64,000 nucleotides of DNA. Source: JAJXZP01 sp963787185. Lineage in GTDB: Bacteria; Spirochaetota; Spirochaetia; Treponematales; Rectinemataceae. A model generated the notes under the pieces. It did not search any database. It was not told the origin of the DNA and was given only the letters and a program-made list of their open reading frames with translations. Shown here piece after piece: positions 45,084 through 54,186 of the stretch. Numbering within the stretch: position 1 is the stretch's first letter; every line of letters starts with the position of its first letter. The stretch is from contig CAWBCC010000013.1 of the NCBI GenBank assembly GCA_963787185.1, forward strand, positions 442,121 through 506,120, given 5' to 3'. A program made the position numbers and the translations under genes.

Positions 45084-47405
45084 TCACCTGATCGCTGCAA
45101 AGTGCTTCGCCGGGGGCGCCCGACCGCGCCATCTTCTGCAGAACGGGGCGACCCTCCGCTCGGAGCTGGGAGCGAACTCGGCCGCATTATCTCTATGTTT
45201 AGGTATCCCAGGAAGCGACCCAACGGGGAATGATAGAGAGGAGCTGGGGAAAACCTGACAAGCGGATGACCCAGATATCTCGATCGGTGTCCGAAGCGCG
45301 TCCAGGTCACGAGTAGCCGTTTCAAGGCGGACCGACTGTTCCGTCAGAGCGACCGGTCCCTCGACGCCGCGATGACGAGCCCTCAACGAGAAGGCCAGGG
45401 CCTTCGGCGTCTTCCCGCCGATCAGGTCGATGATGGTTTGGTCTGGCAGGGCGGCCAGCCTCGCTGCAGGGATCAGGTTGTCCAGGACCGTGACCTTCGC
45501 GATCCGAGGCGGGCAGCCGAGCTCGTCGCCGGTGGGAAGGGAGAACGAGACCACACCCCCGGTGGTTTCGTACATCACCACCAGAGGCACTCGGAGCGAC
45601 AAAGCTTCCGACGGTCGGTACGCCACATGATGCTTGCAGAAGCGGGCGCTGCCATTGAAAGAGTACTCTCGCCCGGTCCTCGGGTGCCGCAGGGGTTCGG
45701 AGAGCAGGCCGGACCTTATGAGAAAGAATACAGCATTTCTCGAACACACCCTCGTTATGCAAAGCCGCTTTCGGATGCGCTCGAGGAGATCCCTGCCGAG
45801 GGGAACCGCCTCGCCTTGGTTTAGAAACTCGAGCTCGCCTAAGTAACGGTAACCACGCTGGCGCTTGACCACGTCGCGGTAGCTGATGGCGAGGGCGAGG
45901 ATCTCGCGGGCGAAGGTTCGCTCGTCCTCCCTCGAGCGATCGCCCAGACTGCCAGGTGAAGGCTCGATGGTGTCAAACATGAGGTCGAATAACCTGTCCT
46001 CGTCGTCCCCGAGCTCGCGGTCGTACTCAATGTCGTAGGCGACGTTTTCCGTCGAGACGGTCTCGGTCACCGCGCTCGGGTTTATGACGAAATGGTCCTG
46101 CGCCCAGGAAAACTGCTTCCGCAGGATCGTCTCCAGGCTGCCAGCCTTCCGCCATCGCCTGATATCCTTGGAGCCGGAATCGCCGGCGAGCATCCTCGCC
46201 TCGAAGTCCTCGTAGATTCCGCCCTGCCGCAGGACATCGTATGCGATCTGGAAAGTCCTCCCCTGACGCTCCCCCGACCCGAAATCGTCTCCCTCTCGCG
46301 GGAGGCTCGGAGCCTGCGCCGCTTTCCCCCCCGCGAGGCGCGTACGCGCGATGGGAGCGAGGAACCGCTCTTCGTCGGCCGGACGCAGGACACCCGTCGC
46401 TGGCGCAGGGTGCTCCCTCATCGCGGCGAAGATCGCGAGCACGTCGTCGGCATCCCTAACGCAAGGCAGCACGCGGTCCTTCGGCCTGAAGAGAATAGGG
46501 CCGGCCGTGTACCCCGCCTCTATGGCGCTGTCGTCGTTCCAGATCTCGTCCTCGCTCGCGTCGACGACGATGCCCGCGTGCGAGTATCGGGCCGAGAACG
46601 GCAGAGCGATCAGCCCGCCGCCCTGCGCGGTGAAGGCGTCGATGTCCAGTCCGACCTCCCGCGAGACTCTGTAGGCAAGCTGCACTGCGGACTTTTGAGA
46701 TGGGTCGAAGGTTAACATCGCGAAGACGTGCGCGCCCTGGCCGAATGTTCTCTGCTCGACGTATATCGGCCCGGTGAGGTCTCCACCAGCGAGCGCCTGG
46801 ACGAGCAGCCTGACGGCCTTGCCGACCATAAACTGGTAGACGATCTCGTCTTTCTTCTTGATCCGCCCCGACTCAGGATGGACATCGATATCGAAGGCGA
46901 CGAGGTGGGTTCCTTCCTTGATCTGCGCGGCGAGGGACATCACCGTGCGCCCGCGCCCGTCGTCCGGTTCCCGGTTCGATTCCCTGCGATTTGCTCCCGA
47001 CCTGAAGTCCGTCTGCTCCCGATATCTGCCGAGGGCCGAGATCCTCTCGGCTTCGGGTACCCGGTGCCAGTCTCCCCGCTTCTCGAGCCCTACCAGCTCG
47101 TGGTCCGCGTAGGTCGGCGCGTCGAACCGCCGGCTGATCGTCGAGCCGCGCCGGACGTCGAAGCCGAGAGCCTCGTAGGTCAGGTCGGGATAAAGGAGCT
47201 TCGGTTTTCGATAGTGCTTGAGGATATGCTGCGCGATCCTTACCTGCTGGGCGACCAGGCCGAGGGGACGAGCTGCCGGTGGGGCGGGCGGTGGAGGCTC
47301 GTGGCTTCTCTGGCTCCAGGTGACGTTCGCGATCAAGGGACATCGCTCCTCAGGACCGGAGACATTGTGACGAGCGTAGAGCGGCTTGCTGTGGTTTCGA
47401 ACCAT
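45084..47405 (-). CDS. AEP-like primase / replication protein of the element
   Basis: A 773-residue protein. The central part resembles archaeo-eukaryotic primase-polymerases: FDIDVHP (D172, D174), an intervening YVEQRTFGQGAHVFAM with H226 in the place of the (G)xGxHxW motif, and then LDIDAFTAQGGGLIALPF (254-270), like the GxxNLIALPL motif of element primases. The rest has no family I recognise, and the last 60 residues (Ser/Arg/Pro-rich) look poorly conserved. It probably initiates element replication. The ATG at 47405 lacks a good ribosome-binding site; a later start is possible. Confidence 0.6.
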   Translation of the reverse strand: MVRNHSKPLYARHNVSGPEERCPLIANVTWSQRSHEPPPPAPPAARPLGLVAQQVRIAQHILKHYRKPKLLYPDLTYEALGFDVRRGSTISRRFDAPTYADHELVGLEKRGDWHRVPEAERISALGRYREQTDFRSGANRRESNREPDDGRGRTVMSLAAQIKEGTHLVAFDIDVHPESGRIKKKDEIVYQFMVGKAVRLLVQALAGGDLTGPIYVEQRTFGQGAHVFAMLTFDPSQKSAVQLAYRVSREVGLDIDAFTAQGGGLIALPFSARYSHAGIVVDASEDEIWNDDSAIEAGYTAGPILFRPKDRVLPCVRDADDVLAIFAAMREHPAPATGVLRPADEERFLAPIARTRLAGGKAAQAPSLPREGDDFGSGERQGRTFQIAYDVLRQGGIYEDFEARMLAGDSGSKDIRRWRKAGSLETILRKQFSWAQDHFVINPSAVTETVSTENVAYDIEYDRELGDDEDRLFDLMFDTIEPSPGSLGDRSREDERTFAREILALAISYRDVVKRQRGYRYLGELEFLNQGEAVPLGRDLLERIRKRLCITRVCSRNAVFFLIRSGLLSEPLRHPRTGREYSFNGSARFCKHHVAYRPSEALSLRVPLVVMYETTGGVVSFSLPTGDELGCPPRIAKVTVLDNLIPAARLAALPDQTIIDLIGGKTPKALAFSLRARHRGVEGPVALTEQSVRLETATRDLDALRTPIEISGSSACQVFPSSSLSFPVGSLPGIPKHRDNAAEFAPSSERRVAPFCRRWRGRAPPAKHFAAIR

Positions 47406-47776
47406 CCTGTCTCAACGGCATCTGCTCCTCCCCGCCGGGTCTGGCGATTTCCCCCGGCCGATAAGAAAGGCCCTCGCCCCCGGCGACGTCGGATCGTCCA
47501 AGGGTCTGGGCCGTTTTGCTTGCTTGCCTACGCGCGGCCGACGTTCCGCATCTTATAAGTGGGTCCAGGAATTCTCTCCCAGGCCTCACATCAGATAGCC
47601 GAGACATCCAGGGAACCCTCCTCGCGATACACTTGGGTCTTCGGGCAGGTTAGGCGGTGGTCCTCGCGAGAGGTCGATTTCTTTGGTCTGGGGAGGAATT
47701 ACTTTAGGTGGAGAGTGTCTAGTCGCTGAGAGGATGGAACCTGCTTCGATCCGCCCAGCGAAACTACTTTCCGAAC
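47406..47776. other. 371-base gap without a supported gene
   Basis: Upstream of the primase gene (minus strand) and below the small helical protein gene. A TATAAG on the minus strand at 47550-47560 lacks a matching -35. No structured RNA or repeat was recognised. Confidence 0.4.
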
Positions 47777-47995
47777 TCAGTCCCGGCTCAACTTTGCCTG
47801 GATCTCGCGCAGCCGCTCGGCGACGGCCCCCATGCAGAAGCCCAAGCCTTCCTGCAGCTCCATCTGTCTGGTCCAATCATCTGGCTCTTCGGTCTCGAGT
47901 ATCTGGGTCATGTACCGTATCAGCAGGCAGGCAGATCTCGCCGTCCCGACCTCGATGGCGAGTTCCTTCAGTTCCTCCCTTTCTTCTTCGGTCAC
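47777..47995 (-). CDS. small helical protein of unknown function
   Basis: A 72-residue acidic, helical protein (EEEREELKELAIEVGTARSACLL; GAVAERLREIQAKL). The GTG start at 47995 follows GGGAGGA by 5 bases, a strong ribosome-binding site in this window. It lies upstream of the primase gene in the same direction. No family recognised. Its general plan (helix, Cys-containing helix, linker, helix) is similar to the 75-residue protein at 48443. Confidence 0.55.
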   Translation of the reverse strand: MTEEEREELKELAIEVGTARSACLLIRYMTQILETEEPDDWTRQMELQEGLGFCMGAVAERLREIQAKLSRD

Positions 47996-48442
47996 TTCAG
48001 TCCTCCCGCCGGAGGTCCCGTTCGATCTGTCAGCTTCTCAGGGCTCCGGCGATCGACACACATACCTCCCGTTCCCGGCGGAGTCAAGCGGAGAGTTAGG
48101 CGATCGAGAAGTCAGAGGGAGGCGCTTCTCCCCGATACGCGCATCTTCGGGGCCTGGGCGGCTCGGGCGTCGTCTATCCGACGGAGGCCGCCCGGATGCG
48201 ACGTCGGGGCACGTCGGGCGGTTTGGGGCGAGTTCTCGGGAGTCGATAGGGAGGCGGAAGAGCTTAAAACCTAGAACGCTTTGGCGAAAACTGACTTGAC
48301 TCGACCCCTAACGAAAGCGTCCATCGTGGCACGAAGATGTCGTGGCTATCTGGGTGCGGTGGGGAAGAAATCAGGCGGCCCGAGGACTCTTTGGCCGGGC
48401 AGCTTGGCGACCTACCGCGATTCTTGTGGCGGAGGTAGTGAC
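47996..48442. other. divergent gap without a supported gene
   Basis: About 447 bases between two divergent small genes, presumably holding both promoters. I could not pick a convincing -35/-10 pair. No repeats or structured RNA seen. Confidence 0.4.
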
Positions 48443-48670
48443 ATGGTCGACGGAGCGGCAGAAGAGATTCGGGGCAAGCTTATGAAAGACATCACGGGGG
48501 AGCGACGCCTTTGCTTCTGGCTCGCGGATCTCCTCGGGGCAACCTCGGAGGCAGGCGCCGAAGGAAGCAACATCTCGCTCGTAGACGCGCTCGGTGCTGC
48601 AAGCAGGATCGCGAGGCTCATCTTTTGGAGCATCGAGGAGACGGAACGGGCTGTCGCTGCCGGGGAATGA
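48443..48670 (+). CDS. small helical protein of unknown function
   Basis: A 75-residue protein from the ATG at 48443, preceded by GGAGGT at 6 bases. Helical, with EEIRGKLMKDITGERRLCFWLADLLG and ALGAASRIARLIFWSIEETERAV. The frame is open for 54 more codons upstream, but these lack a start with a ribosome-binding site. Function unknown. Short hydrophobic stretches suggest a protein-protein interface rather than membrane insertion. Confidence 0.5.
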   Translation: MVDGAAEEIRGKLMKDITGERRLCFWLADLLGATSEAGAEGSNISLVDALGAASRIARLIFWSIEETERAVAAGE

Positions 48671-48997
48671 GCTTATCGCGGAGGCGGGCTCATATAACGT
48701 GCACACCGGCAAACCCGGGGCGGTTCAGCTGCCGGGGCTTGACGGTCTTCGCAAGTTATTCACGGCGTTCTAACCCCTGCTAACCTCTGATTAGTGGGGC
48801 CACCGCGAATGGGACCACGTTGGAGGATCGCATGAGCGATGACAAAGTAAAAGGGAGATGTGCCGACTGTTGGCGGGGATGGAAAGCCTGAAAACATTTG
48901 GTTAGGCGTCATCTGAAAGAGGACGGCGAGGGTGATGTAGGTGTTGTCCTTCGAGTTCTGGATGGCAATCCGTAAAACGTTCCGACACAAACTGCAC
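48671..48997. other. 327-base gap without a supported gene
   Basis: Convergent region between the small plus-strand gene and the AraC gene. It contains only a 19-codon frame at 48832-48891 after TTGGAGG with a CxxC pair (GRCADCWRGWKA), possibly the remnant of a zinc-ribbon protein. Confidence 0.35.
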
Positions 48998-49921
48998 TTA
49001 TTTCCCCAACGCATTTTTCTTTTGAAAGTGCCCCGGTCGACTTTTGAGGATTCGCCTAAATGCAGTGCTGAAGGCGCTTTCTGAGTCGTAGCCAACCATT
49101 TGGGAAACCTCGGATATGCTTTTCCCCTCGTTGGCGAGCAGATCGCAGGCAATCTCCATGCGCCACCGGCAGAGATACTCCATGGGTGCGACCCCCACCG
49201 CGCTTTTGAAACGAGCCGCGAGTTTCGAACGGGACATACTAACGGAGGATGCCAAATCATCGAGCGTCCAACGGCGAGCGTATTCGGTGTGCATAAGGTT
49301 CAGGACGCCCGAAAGCTCGCTCTCCGACAAGGCGCCGAACCAGGATGCGGCGCCGGCAGCTTCCGCGAAGTAGGTCCGGATGAGGTCAACGAGAATGACC
49401 GGCGCCAACTGATACATGATCAACGAGCGGCCTATTCGAGAACCGCGGAACTCGGCGACGAAGCGTTGGATGTTGATCTGGAGCTCCGATGCCTGACTGG
49501 TCGCACCGGCTACGACTATCAGCGGCGGCAAGGATCGGAAGAGGATATCCGCGAATGGGCTATCGAAATCGAAGAATAAGCCGCTACCGATGGTATCGCC
49601 TCCTCCATTGATTAGGGTGAGGCCCTCGCTGCCGCGCATGACCGTTTCCTGCGCGAAACCCTGTACGGAACTCTCAGGATCGCTGGCGACTATGAATGCG
49701 TTTCCCCGTGGCAAGAGATAGCAGTCGCCTTCCTTTACTTCCCTCGGCTTCGGGTCGTCGGCGAGAGATATCCAGCATCGGCCCTTCAAGATCGTATGGA
49801 TTTTTATACCCTTGTGGACGGGCACTTCGATGGCCCAGCGGCCTCCGGCGTCGAACACGGTTTGAATGGAAGTCTTCAACCGAAGGCGCATGAAGACGGA
49901 AGACAAGAGGTCGAACTCCAT
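48998..49921 (-). CDS. AraC-family transcriptional regulator
   Basis: About 307 residues: a cupin-like N-terminal domain (VPVHKGIKIHTILKGRCWISL; EGDCYLLPRGNAFIV) and a C-terminal double HTH (WTLDDLASSVSMSRSKLAARFKSAVGVAPMEYLCRWRM; ISEVSQMVGYDSESAFSTAFRRIL), as in regulators annotated AraC/cupin_6. It is transcribed away from the quinone-oxidoreductase-like gene at 50012, which it probably controls. The start is placed at the ATG at 49921 because the in-frame ATG at 49972 adds a Cys/Ile-rich stretch within the promoter region. Confidence 0.88.
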   Translation of the reverse strand: MEFDLLSSVFMRLRLKTSIQTVFDAGGRWAIEVPVHKGIKIHTILKGRCWISLADDPKPREVKEGDCYLLPRGNAFIVASDPESSVQGFAQETVMRGSEGLTLINGGGDTIGSGLFFDFDSPFADILFRSLPPLIVVAGATSQASELQINIQRFVAEFRGSRIGRSLIMYQLAPVILVDLIRTYFAEAAGAASWFGALSESELSGVLNLMHTEYARRWTLDDLASSVSMSRSKLAARFKSAVGVAPMEYLCRWRMEIACDLLANEGKSISEVSQMVGYDSESAFSTAFRRILKSRPGHFQKKNALGK

Positions 49922-49952
49922 TATATAGACGATACAGCATAATATATGGTGT

Positions 49953-49965
49953 ATCAAGCATTGAT
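49953..49965. promoter_or_regulatory. palindrome in the AraC / oxidoreductase divergent promoter
   Basis: ATCAA-GCA-TTGAT lies in the 90-base divergent region. Its right arm overlaps a possible plus-strand -35 (TTGATC at 49961, 17 bases, TTATGG). It may be the AraC operator or another regulator's site. Confidence 0.4.
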
Positions 49966-50011
49966 CGTCCATATTGGCGAATATTATGGTATAAGAAGTT
50001 GGAGGTAAGGA

Positions 50012-50986
50012 ATGAAAGCAGCTGTTCTATACGAGTTTGGTGCTGTTCCACGGTATGAGGAGTTTCCCGATCCGGTAATTAATGACGGCGAGCTCGGCGT
50101 CAAGGTCGAGGCGGTTATATTGGATTACGCGCTCAAGGGGCTTGCGAGCGGTACCCACTTCGCCAGTAAGCAGTTCTATCCGAGCTTCCCGGCCATCGTC
50201 GGTCGCAGCGGCGTCGGCTTGCTGGACGATGGAACGCTGGTGAGTTTTCAGTGCACCCGCCTCCCCTATGGTTCCATGGCGGAAAGGGTCGCCGTGCAGA
50301 AGTCCGTCATCACGCCGATTCCGCCGGAAATAGATGCCGTGCAAGCGGCGGTCGTCCCGTCTGCGGCACAGAGTTCGCTCTTGCCGCTGCGATATACTGC
50401 CAAACTCCGGGCGGGCGAAACGGTGCTGATCAATGGTGCCACCAGCGTTTCGGGAATGCTCGCGGTGAAGATCGCCAAATCGCTCGGGGCGGGAAGGGTC
50501 GTGGGGACAGGAAGGAATCCCGCGTCGGGAGAAAGGGCGAAGGAAGCCGGCGCGGATGCCTTTATCAGCCTTAACCAATCGGACGAGAAATTGGCGGAAG
50601 CTCTGCGAAGGGAAGCGGGCGAAGGCTACGATGTTATCCTCGATTATCTGTGCGGACATCCGACCGAGGTCCTGCTGTCGACGTTTACGCCGACCGCGAT
50701 CAGCTTTGCGCGCAAGAGGACCCGGCTTGTCCTGATCGGCGTGCTTGCCGGACGGAGCATGCAGCTATCGGCGGAGAGCGTGGTCACTTCGGGCCTGGAA
50801 ATTTACGGATTCGGAGCGCCGAACAACCCGGAAACTCTTAAGAATAGGGCCGAGGGCGTCGCGCAGATATGGGATATGCTGAAGCGAGGCGAGTTGAGCA
50901 TAGATGCCGTACGGCTTCCTCTGAGCGACATCAAAAAGGCTTGGGAGTTGGAGGAACATGGAAGACGGATCGTTATCGTTCCCTAA
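50012..50986 (+). CDS. zinc-free MDR / quinone oxidoreductase-like protein
   Basis: A 324-residue medium-chain dehydrogenase/reductase: a GroES-like N-terminal domain (MKAAVLYEFGAVPRYEEFPDP) and a Rossmann fold with INGATSVSGMLAVKIAKSLGAGRVVGTGRN that binds NADPH. The usual structural-zinc cysteines are absent, as in quinone oxidoreductases. GGAGGTAAGGA directly precedes the ATG. AraC plus divergent MDR pairs are common stress-response or detoxification cargo; here the pair looks like accessory cargo of the element. Confidence 0.87.
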   Translation: MKAAVLYEFGAVPRYEEFPDPVINDGELGVKVEAVILDYALKGLASGTHFASKQFYPSFPAIVGRSGVGLLDDGTLVSFQCTRLPYGSMAERVAVQKSVITPIPPEIDAVQAAVVPSAAQSSLLPLRYTAKLRAGETVLINGATSVSGMLAVKIAKSLGAGRVVGTGRNPASGERAKEAGADAFISLNQSDEKLAEALRREAGEGYDVILDYLCGHPTEVLLSTFTPTAISFARKRTRLVLIGVLAGRSMQLSAESVVTSGLEIYGFGAPNNPETLKNRAEGVAQIWDMLKRGELSIDAVRLPLSDIKKAWELEEHGRRIVIVP

Positions 50987-51072
50987 ACTTGCGAGCCTTC
51001 CTGATGCATCAAAATAGCCAGGCCAACATGAGGGTTGACCAGGCTAATACCGTGAAACAGAGAATGAAGAGG

Positions 51073-51507
51073 CTAATCCTCGGTAGGCAGGAGAACGGTT
51101 AGCACGAGGGAGCTGTCGTCGCCGGGATGGCAGAGGGCCTTGAGGGCGACGGGGTGTGATGCCTCGCCAGGGGAAAGGACGAAGAAGACAGTATCCCGAT
51201 CCGGGTAGACGAAGGCAGCGAAGTAGAGGACCCGAAGCATAGCCCGGACTCGATCGGCGAAGGACTGGCCCTCGCGAACGAGTTCGGGGGACAGTTCGAG
51301 GTGGGAGCGCTAGACGGCCTCGGTGACCGCAAGCGGAATCTTGAACCCGGCCTCTAGGGCAAGGTCGCTATAGTCTACTAAAATGCCTTCGCGGAGCGCG
51401 TCCGCACGGCTGAACACGCTAAGGAACTTGAAGTCCCCGACACCGTCGTCACTTCCGTCACCATCGAGGGTGATGGCACCTTTGAAGAGAGGAAATGCTG
51501 AAGTACT
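51073..51507 (-). pseudogene. DUF6573-like gene interrupted by an amber codon
   Basis: The minus-strand frame reads FSRADALREGILVDYSDLA and EAGFKIPLAVTEAV, then TAG (51310-51312), then resumes with RSHLELSPELVREGQSFADR and ends LKALCHPGDDSSLVLTVLLPTED. From memory this follows the DUF6573 family, common on plasmids and integrative elements, in which a Trp occupies the place of the stop (TGG to TAG). No start with a ribosome-binding site is found after the stop, and none is clear at the 5' end; the frame is open to 51507. It is either a pseudogene or a gene needing amber readthrough. Confidence 0.6.
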
Positions 51508-51736
51508 TTAGCGCAAGATGGCCTCGGTACTTCCACCGGTCCGCTGCCCCGTGTATGGTATTGGTACCGTCCTCAATCGGGGCCGTCTCCAGCACCACCA
51601 GCTAAACAAGTCCATGTAGCCACCACCGAACTACTATCCTTCCCCCTGAATGCCCTAATGGTCGTGCCAGAGGGAGAAAGACGCCTGAGCGAAACCGGGT
51701 CCATTTTTCCGTGAAGCAAACCTGGAGGTGCAGCAC

Positions 51737-52228
51737 ATGGTCCTGAAGGATCCTGCGATATTCGCCGCGATCGAGGCGATAGGCGAGCACTACCGCGCCA
51801 ACATCTCCAACCGCTACACCCAGCGGGCGCTCGACGCCATGAACCTAGACCTGGTCGAGGTGAGACGATTTCAGGACCTCTTCGAGAAGTCGGCGAACTA
51901 CCGCTACCAGAGATTCCATCTCGACGAGCTTTACGCTCAGATTTTCGCCGCCGCCCGCTTCGCCTCCTGCGCCCGCTCCCAGGTCCTGCCGACCCTCCGG
52001 ATCGAATCTCTGAGCCTCGGCGGCCGCCAGAATAACCAAGACCGCGTCCTCCGGGACATGGCCGTGAATATCTTCGGGCCGAACCTGGACGTCCTGGCTG
52101 ACAAGATAGGCGACCTCAACTCGAAGGCCGTCGACCTCGACAAGGAAGCTGCGGGGCGGGGCGAGCCGATCTACACGAGGCTCCCGGAGCTGGGCGAGCT
52201 CGGCAGGTACCTAAGCGGCTGCGACTGA
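51737..52228 (+). CDS. hypothetical protein of the element
   Basis: A 163-residue, mostly helical protein; GGAGG stands 8 bases before the ATG at 51737 (a GTG at 51728 overlaps that site). Segments such as FQDLFEKSANYRYQRFHLDELYAQIFAAARFASCARSQ suggest a compact cytosolic helical bundle. No recognised domain or catalytic motif. It sits between the broken DUF6573-like gene and the SIR2 gene. Confidence 0.6.
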   Translation: MVLKDPAIFAAIEAIGEHYRANISNRYTQRALDAMNLDLVEVRRFQDLFEKSANYRYQRFHLDELYAQIFAAARFASCARSQVLPTLRIESLSLGGRQNNQDRVLRDMAVNIFGPNLDVLADKIGDLNSKAVDLDKEAAGRGEPIYTRLPELGELGRYLSGCD

Positions 52229-52532
52229 CGGCGGCACCGCCCCCCGGCTAGGTCACCTCCGCAGCTCCCATGACGTGAGGTTCCCTGGCATGGTCTTCTG
52301 GTCGGGACGGATCGTTTGCCACATACCCCGCTGAAAGCCCTGAATCCCTGAAAGTCCATGGAGCCCGTTGTTCGTCTCAGCCTCTGTTCCTTTTGCGAGG
52401 TCGGTGCTTTGACACGTCCGAAAACCTTTGAGTTTCAACAATATCAGGGGATTCAGTTCGTCGGAAAGGCGAAGGTAGAATATATTACGAGTCTCCGCAT
52501 TAACAAGTCGAGCAGACCGGGGAGGACAATCT
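52229..52532. other. 304-base gap upstream of the SIR2 gene
   Basis: No gene supported. Base composition drops toward AT just before the SIR2 gene. GGAGG (52521-52525) precedes its ATG. A promoter is probably here, but no unambiguous -35/-10 pair was seen. Confidence 0.4.
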
Positions 52533-54053
52533 ATGAGCCGGGAAATTCTGAAGTCGCTTGGTGAAGCCTTTGCCAAGAACCAGGTAATCCCATTCATTGG
52601 GGCTGGCGCATCGTTTCCCCACCTTCACCTCGATTGGGACTCTCTGAGCCGGCGAATGGACGCAAGGACTGGCTATTCAGGCGGGAACAAGATCATTTCT
52701 GCTCAACGCTTTGTCGAAACTTTTGGTAAGGCAAAATTCTGTGGGTTTCTTCAAGAATGCTTCGAGATCACCGAGTTTCAAGACGACTTGGGCGAGATAT
52801 ATCTCTTCCTCTTAACTGCGAACTGCTACTACTACTACACGACCAACCAGGATAATGTCTTTGAGAAATGTTTCCAAAAGTACAACAGACGGTATCGCGT
52901 CATTTCGGACATTGCGACGTTTCGAGAGGCATCGCCCAACTATCCGACCATAGTGCGCTTCCACGGTGACCTAAGATATCCCGACATGGTTGTCTTCACG
53001 GCTGACGACTACCAGAGGCGGATGCTCTCGGCGCAGCAGGTAAGTTCGCTCTGCCCCCTAGACATTCGCCTGCTTTCCGACTCGATATCGAAGACCCTAG
53101 TCTTTCTTGGATACTCGTTCAGGGACCCCAACATCGAAGAGCTGTTCCAGCATGTCGATCTGCTTTTTGGTCACAATCCGCCACCGTCCTACTTGATCAT
53201 GCACAGGTCGGACAGCGCATTTGCTGAGCGGATGCTAGACAAATACAAGATTGAGTGTATTGATCCGATCAATTGCTTCCCGGGTCAACCCGAGGACATA
53301 GCCTACCGCATGGTTCTCGCCGAACTGTCACGCCTTTCATTCGAAGCCCGTTCGGCGGCGGATATTGTGGATCTTTTTGACCCTGGGGATTTTGGTATCA
53401 TACCAATAGCTTTGCCATTCGAAATAGAGCGTTTCCATGATTATTTGCGCAGTACTGCCGATACTGCGACAGACAAGCTGTCAAAGTTCAGGGCGATATT
53501 TGATGGACGCAATATACCAACCTCAAAGATCGAAACAGTGAAGGACATCCTGGTGGATATTATTCGCCAAGTAGAAAAGAAAGAAGACTACCAGCAGCTT
53601 ATTGGGGCCATGATGAACCTGGATCACTTTGATCCGGCCAACTCAATCGAAATACTATCAGAGTATTTCTGTGCCCTAGAGCGAGTTCCCGTTGCCGATT
53701 CGTTGGATTCAATAGTGTTGACAAACGTACACATGCGCTCCGTTCCGAGTCAGTACAATGTCGTTGCCATGGCTCGCTGCTTCGAGCTTCTGATTGGGCG
53801 AGGCGGCCATGTGGCGGAGAACATACTTGGCCACGTTTCATATGGGGTCCAGTCTAGAAGGGACGTAGACGACCTTGATGAACCTACTCGCAAGTATGTG
53901 GAGGGATTGTTTGCGCAAGCCTATGCCTCAAGCAAGTCCTACTCTAACCCCCTCGCTCGGGCATCTTTGAACTTGAGGACCCCACGCTTTGAAGAGATCG
54001 TATCCCAAATGTCGAGTTTCTTCCCCAAGAGACCACATGGCCCGAAGCCTTGA
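52533..54053 (+). CDS. SIR2-domain protein, probable anti-phage NADase
   Basis: A 506-residue protein. The N-terminal SIR2-like domain (about 1-270) has FIGAGAS (22-27), TTNQDN (N104, D106), RFHGD with the catalytic-type H143, and FLGYSFRDPNIEEL (190-203), as in bacterial SIR2 defence effectors that deplete NAD+. The C-terminal half is helical with no recognised domain and may sense infection. Base composition is less GC-rich than the chromosomal half. It converges on the DUF262 operon and may act alone, as several SIR2 defence proteins do. NADase activity is inferred from the family. Confidence 0.82.
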   Translation: MSREILKSLGEAFAKNQVIPFIGAGASFPHLHLDWDSLSRRMDARTGYSGGNKIISAQRFVETFGKAKFCGFLQECFEITEFQDDLGEIYLFLLTANCYYYYTTNQDNVFEKCFQKYNRRYRVISDIATFREASPNYPTIVRFHGDLRYPDMVVFTADDYQRRMLSAQQVSSLCPLDIRLLSDSISKTLVFLGYSFRDPNIEELFQHVDLLFGHNPPPSYLIMHRSDSAFAERMLDKYKIECIDPINCFPGQPEDIAYRMVLAELSRLSFEARSAADIVDLFDPGDFGIIPIALPFEIERFHDYLRSTADTATDKLSKFRAIFDGRNIPTSKIETVKDILVDIIRQVEKKEDYQQLIGAMMNLDHFDPANSIEILSEYFCALERVPVADSLDSIVLTNVHMRSVPSQYNVVAMARCFELLIGRGGHVAENILGHVSYGVQSRRDVDDLDEPTRKYVEGLFAQAYASSKSYSNPLARASLNLRTPRFEEIVSQMSSFFPKRPHGPKP

Positions 54054-54186
54054 TCCAGAGCGGGAGAATCATAATAACTCGTTGGAGCAGTCCGACCGAA
54101 TTCTGTACTCTGAGTATGAACTTCGGACAGCTAAGGCAATTCAAGCTGCTAGTGCATCACGTCGAGGTCGGGGCTGTTCATGGTAG

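Noticed and set aside
48832..48891. A 19-codon frame with a CxxC pair
   Set aside because: Has a ribosome-binding site but is too short to support as a gene; noted only as a possible remnant.
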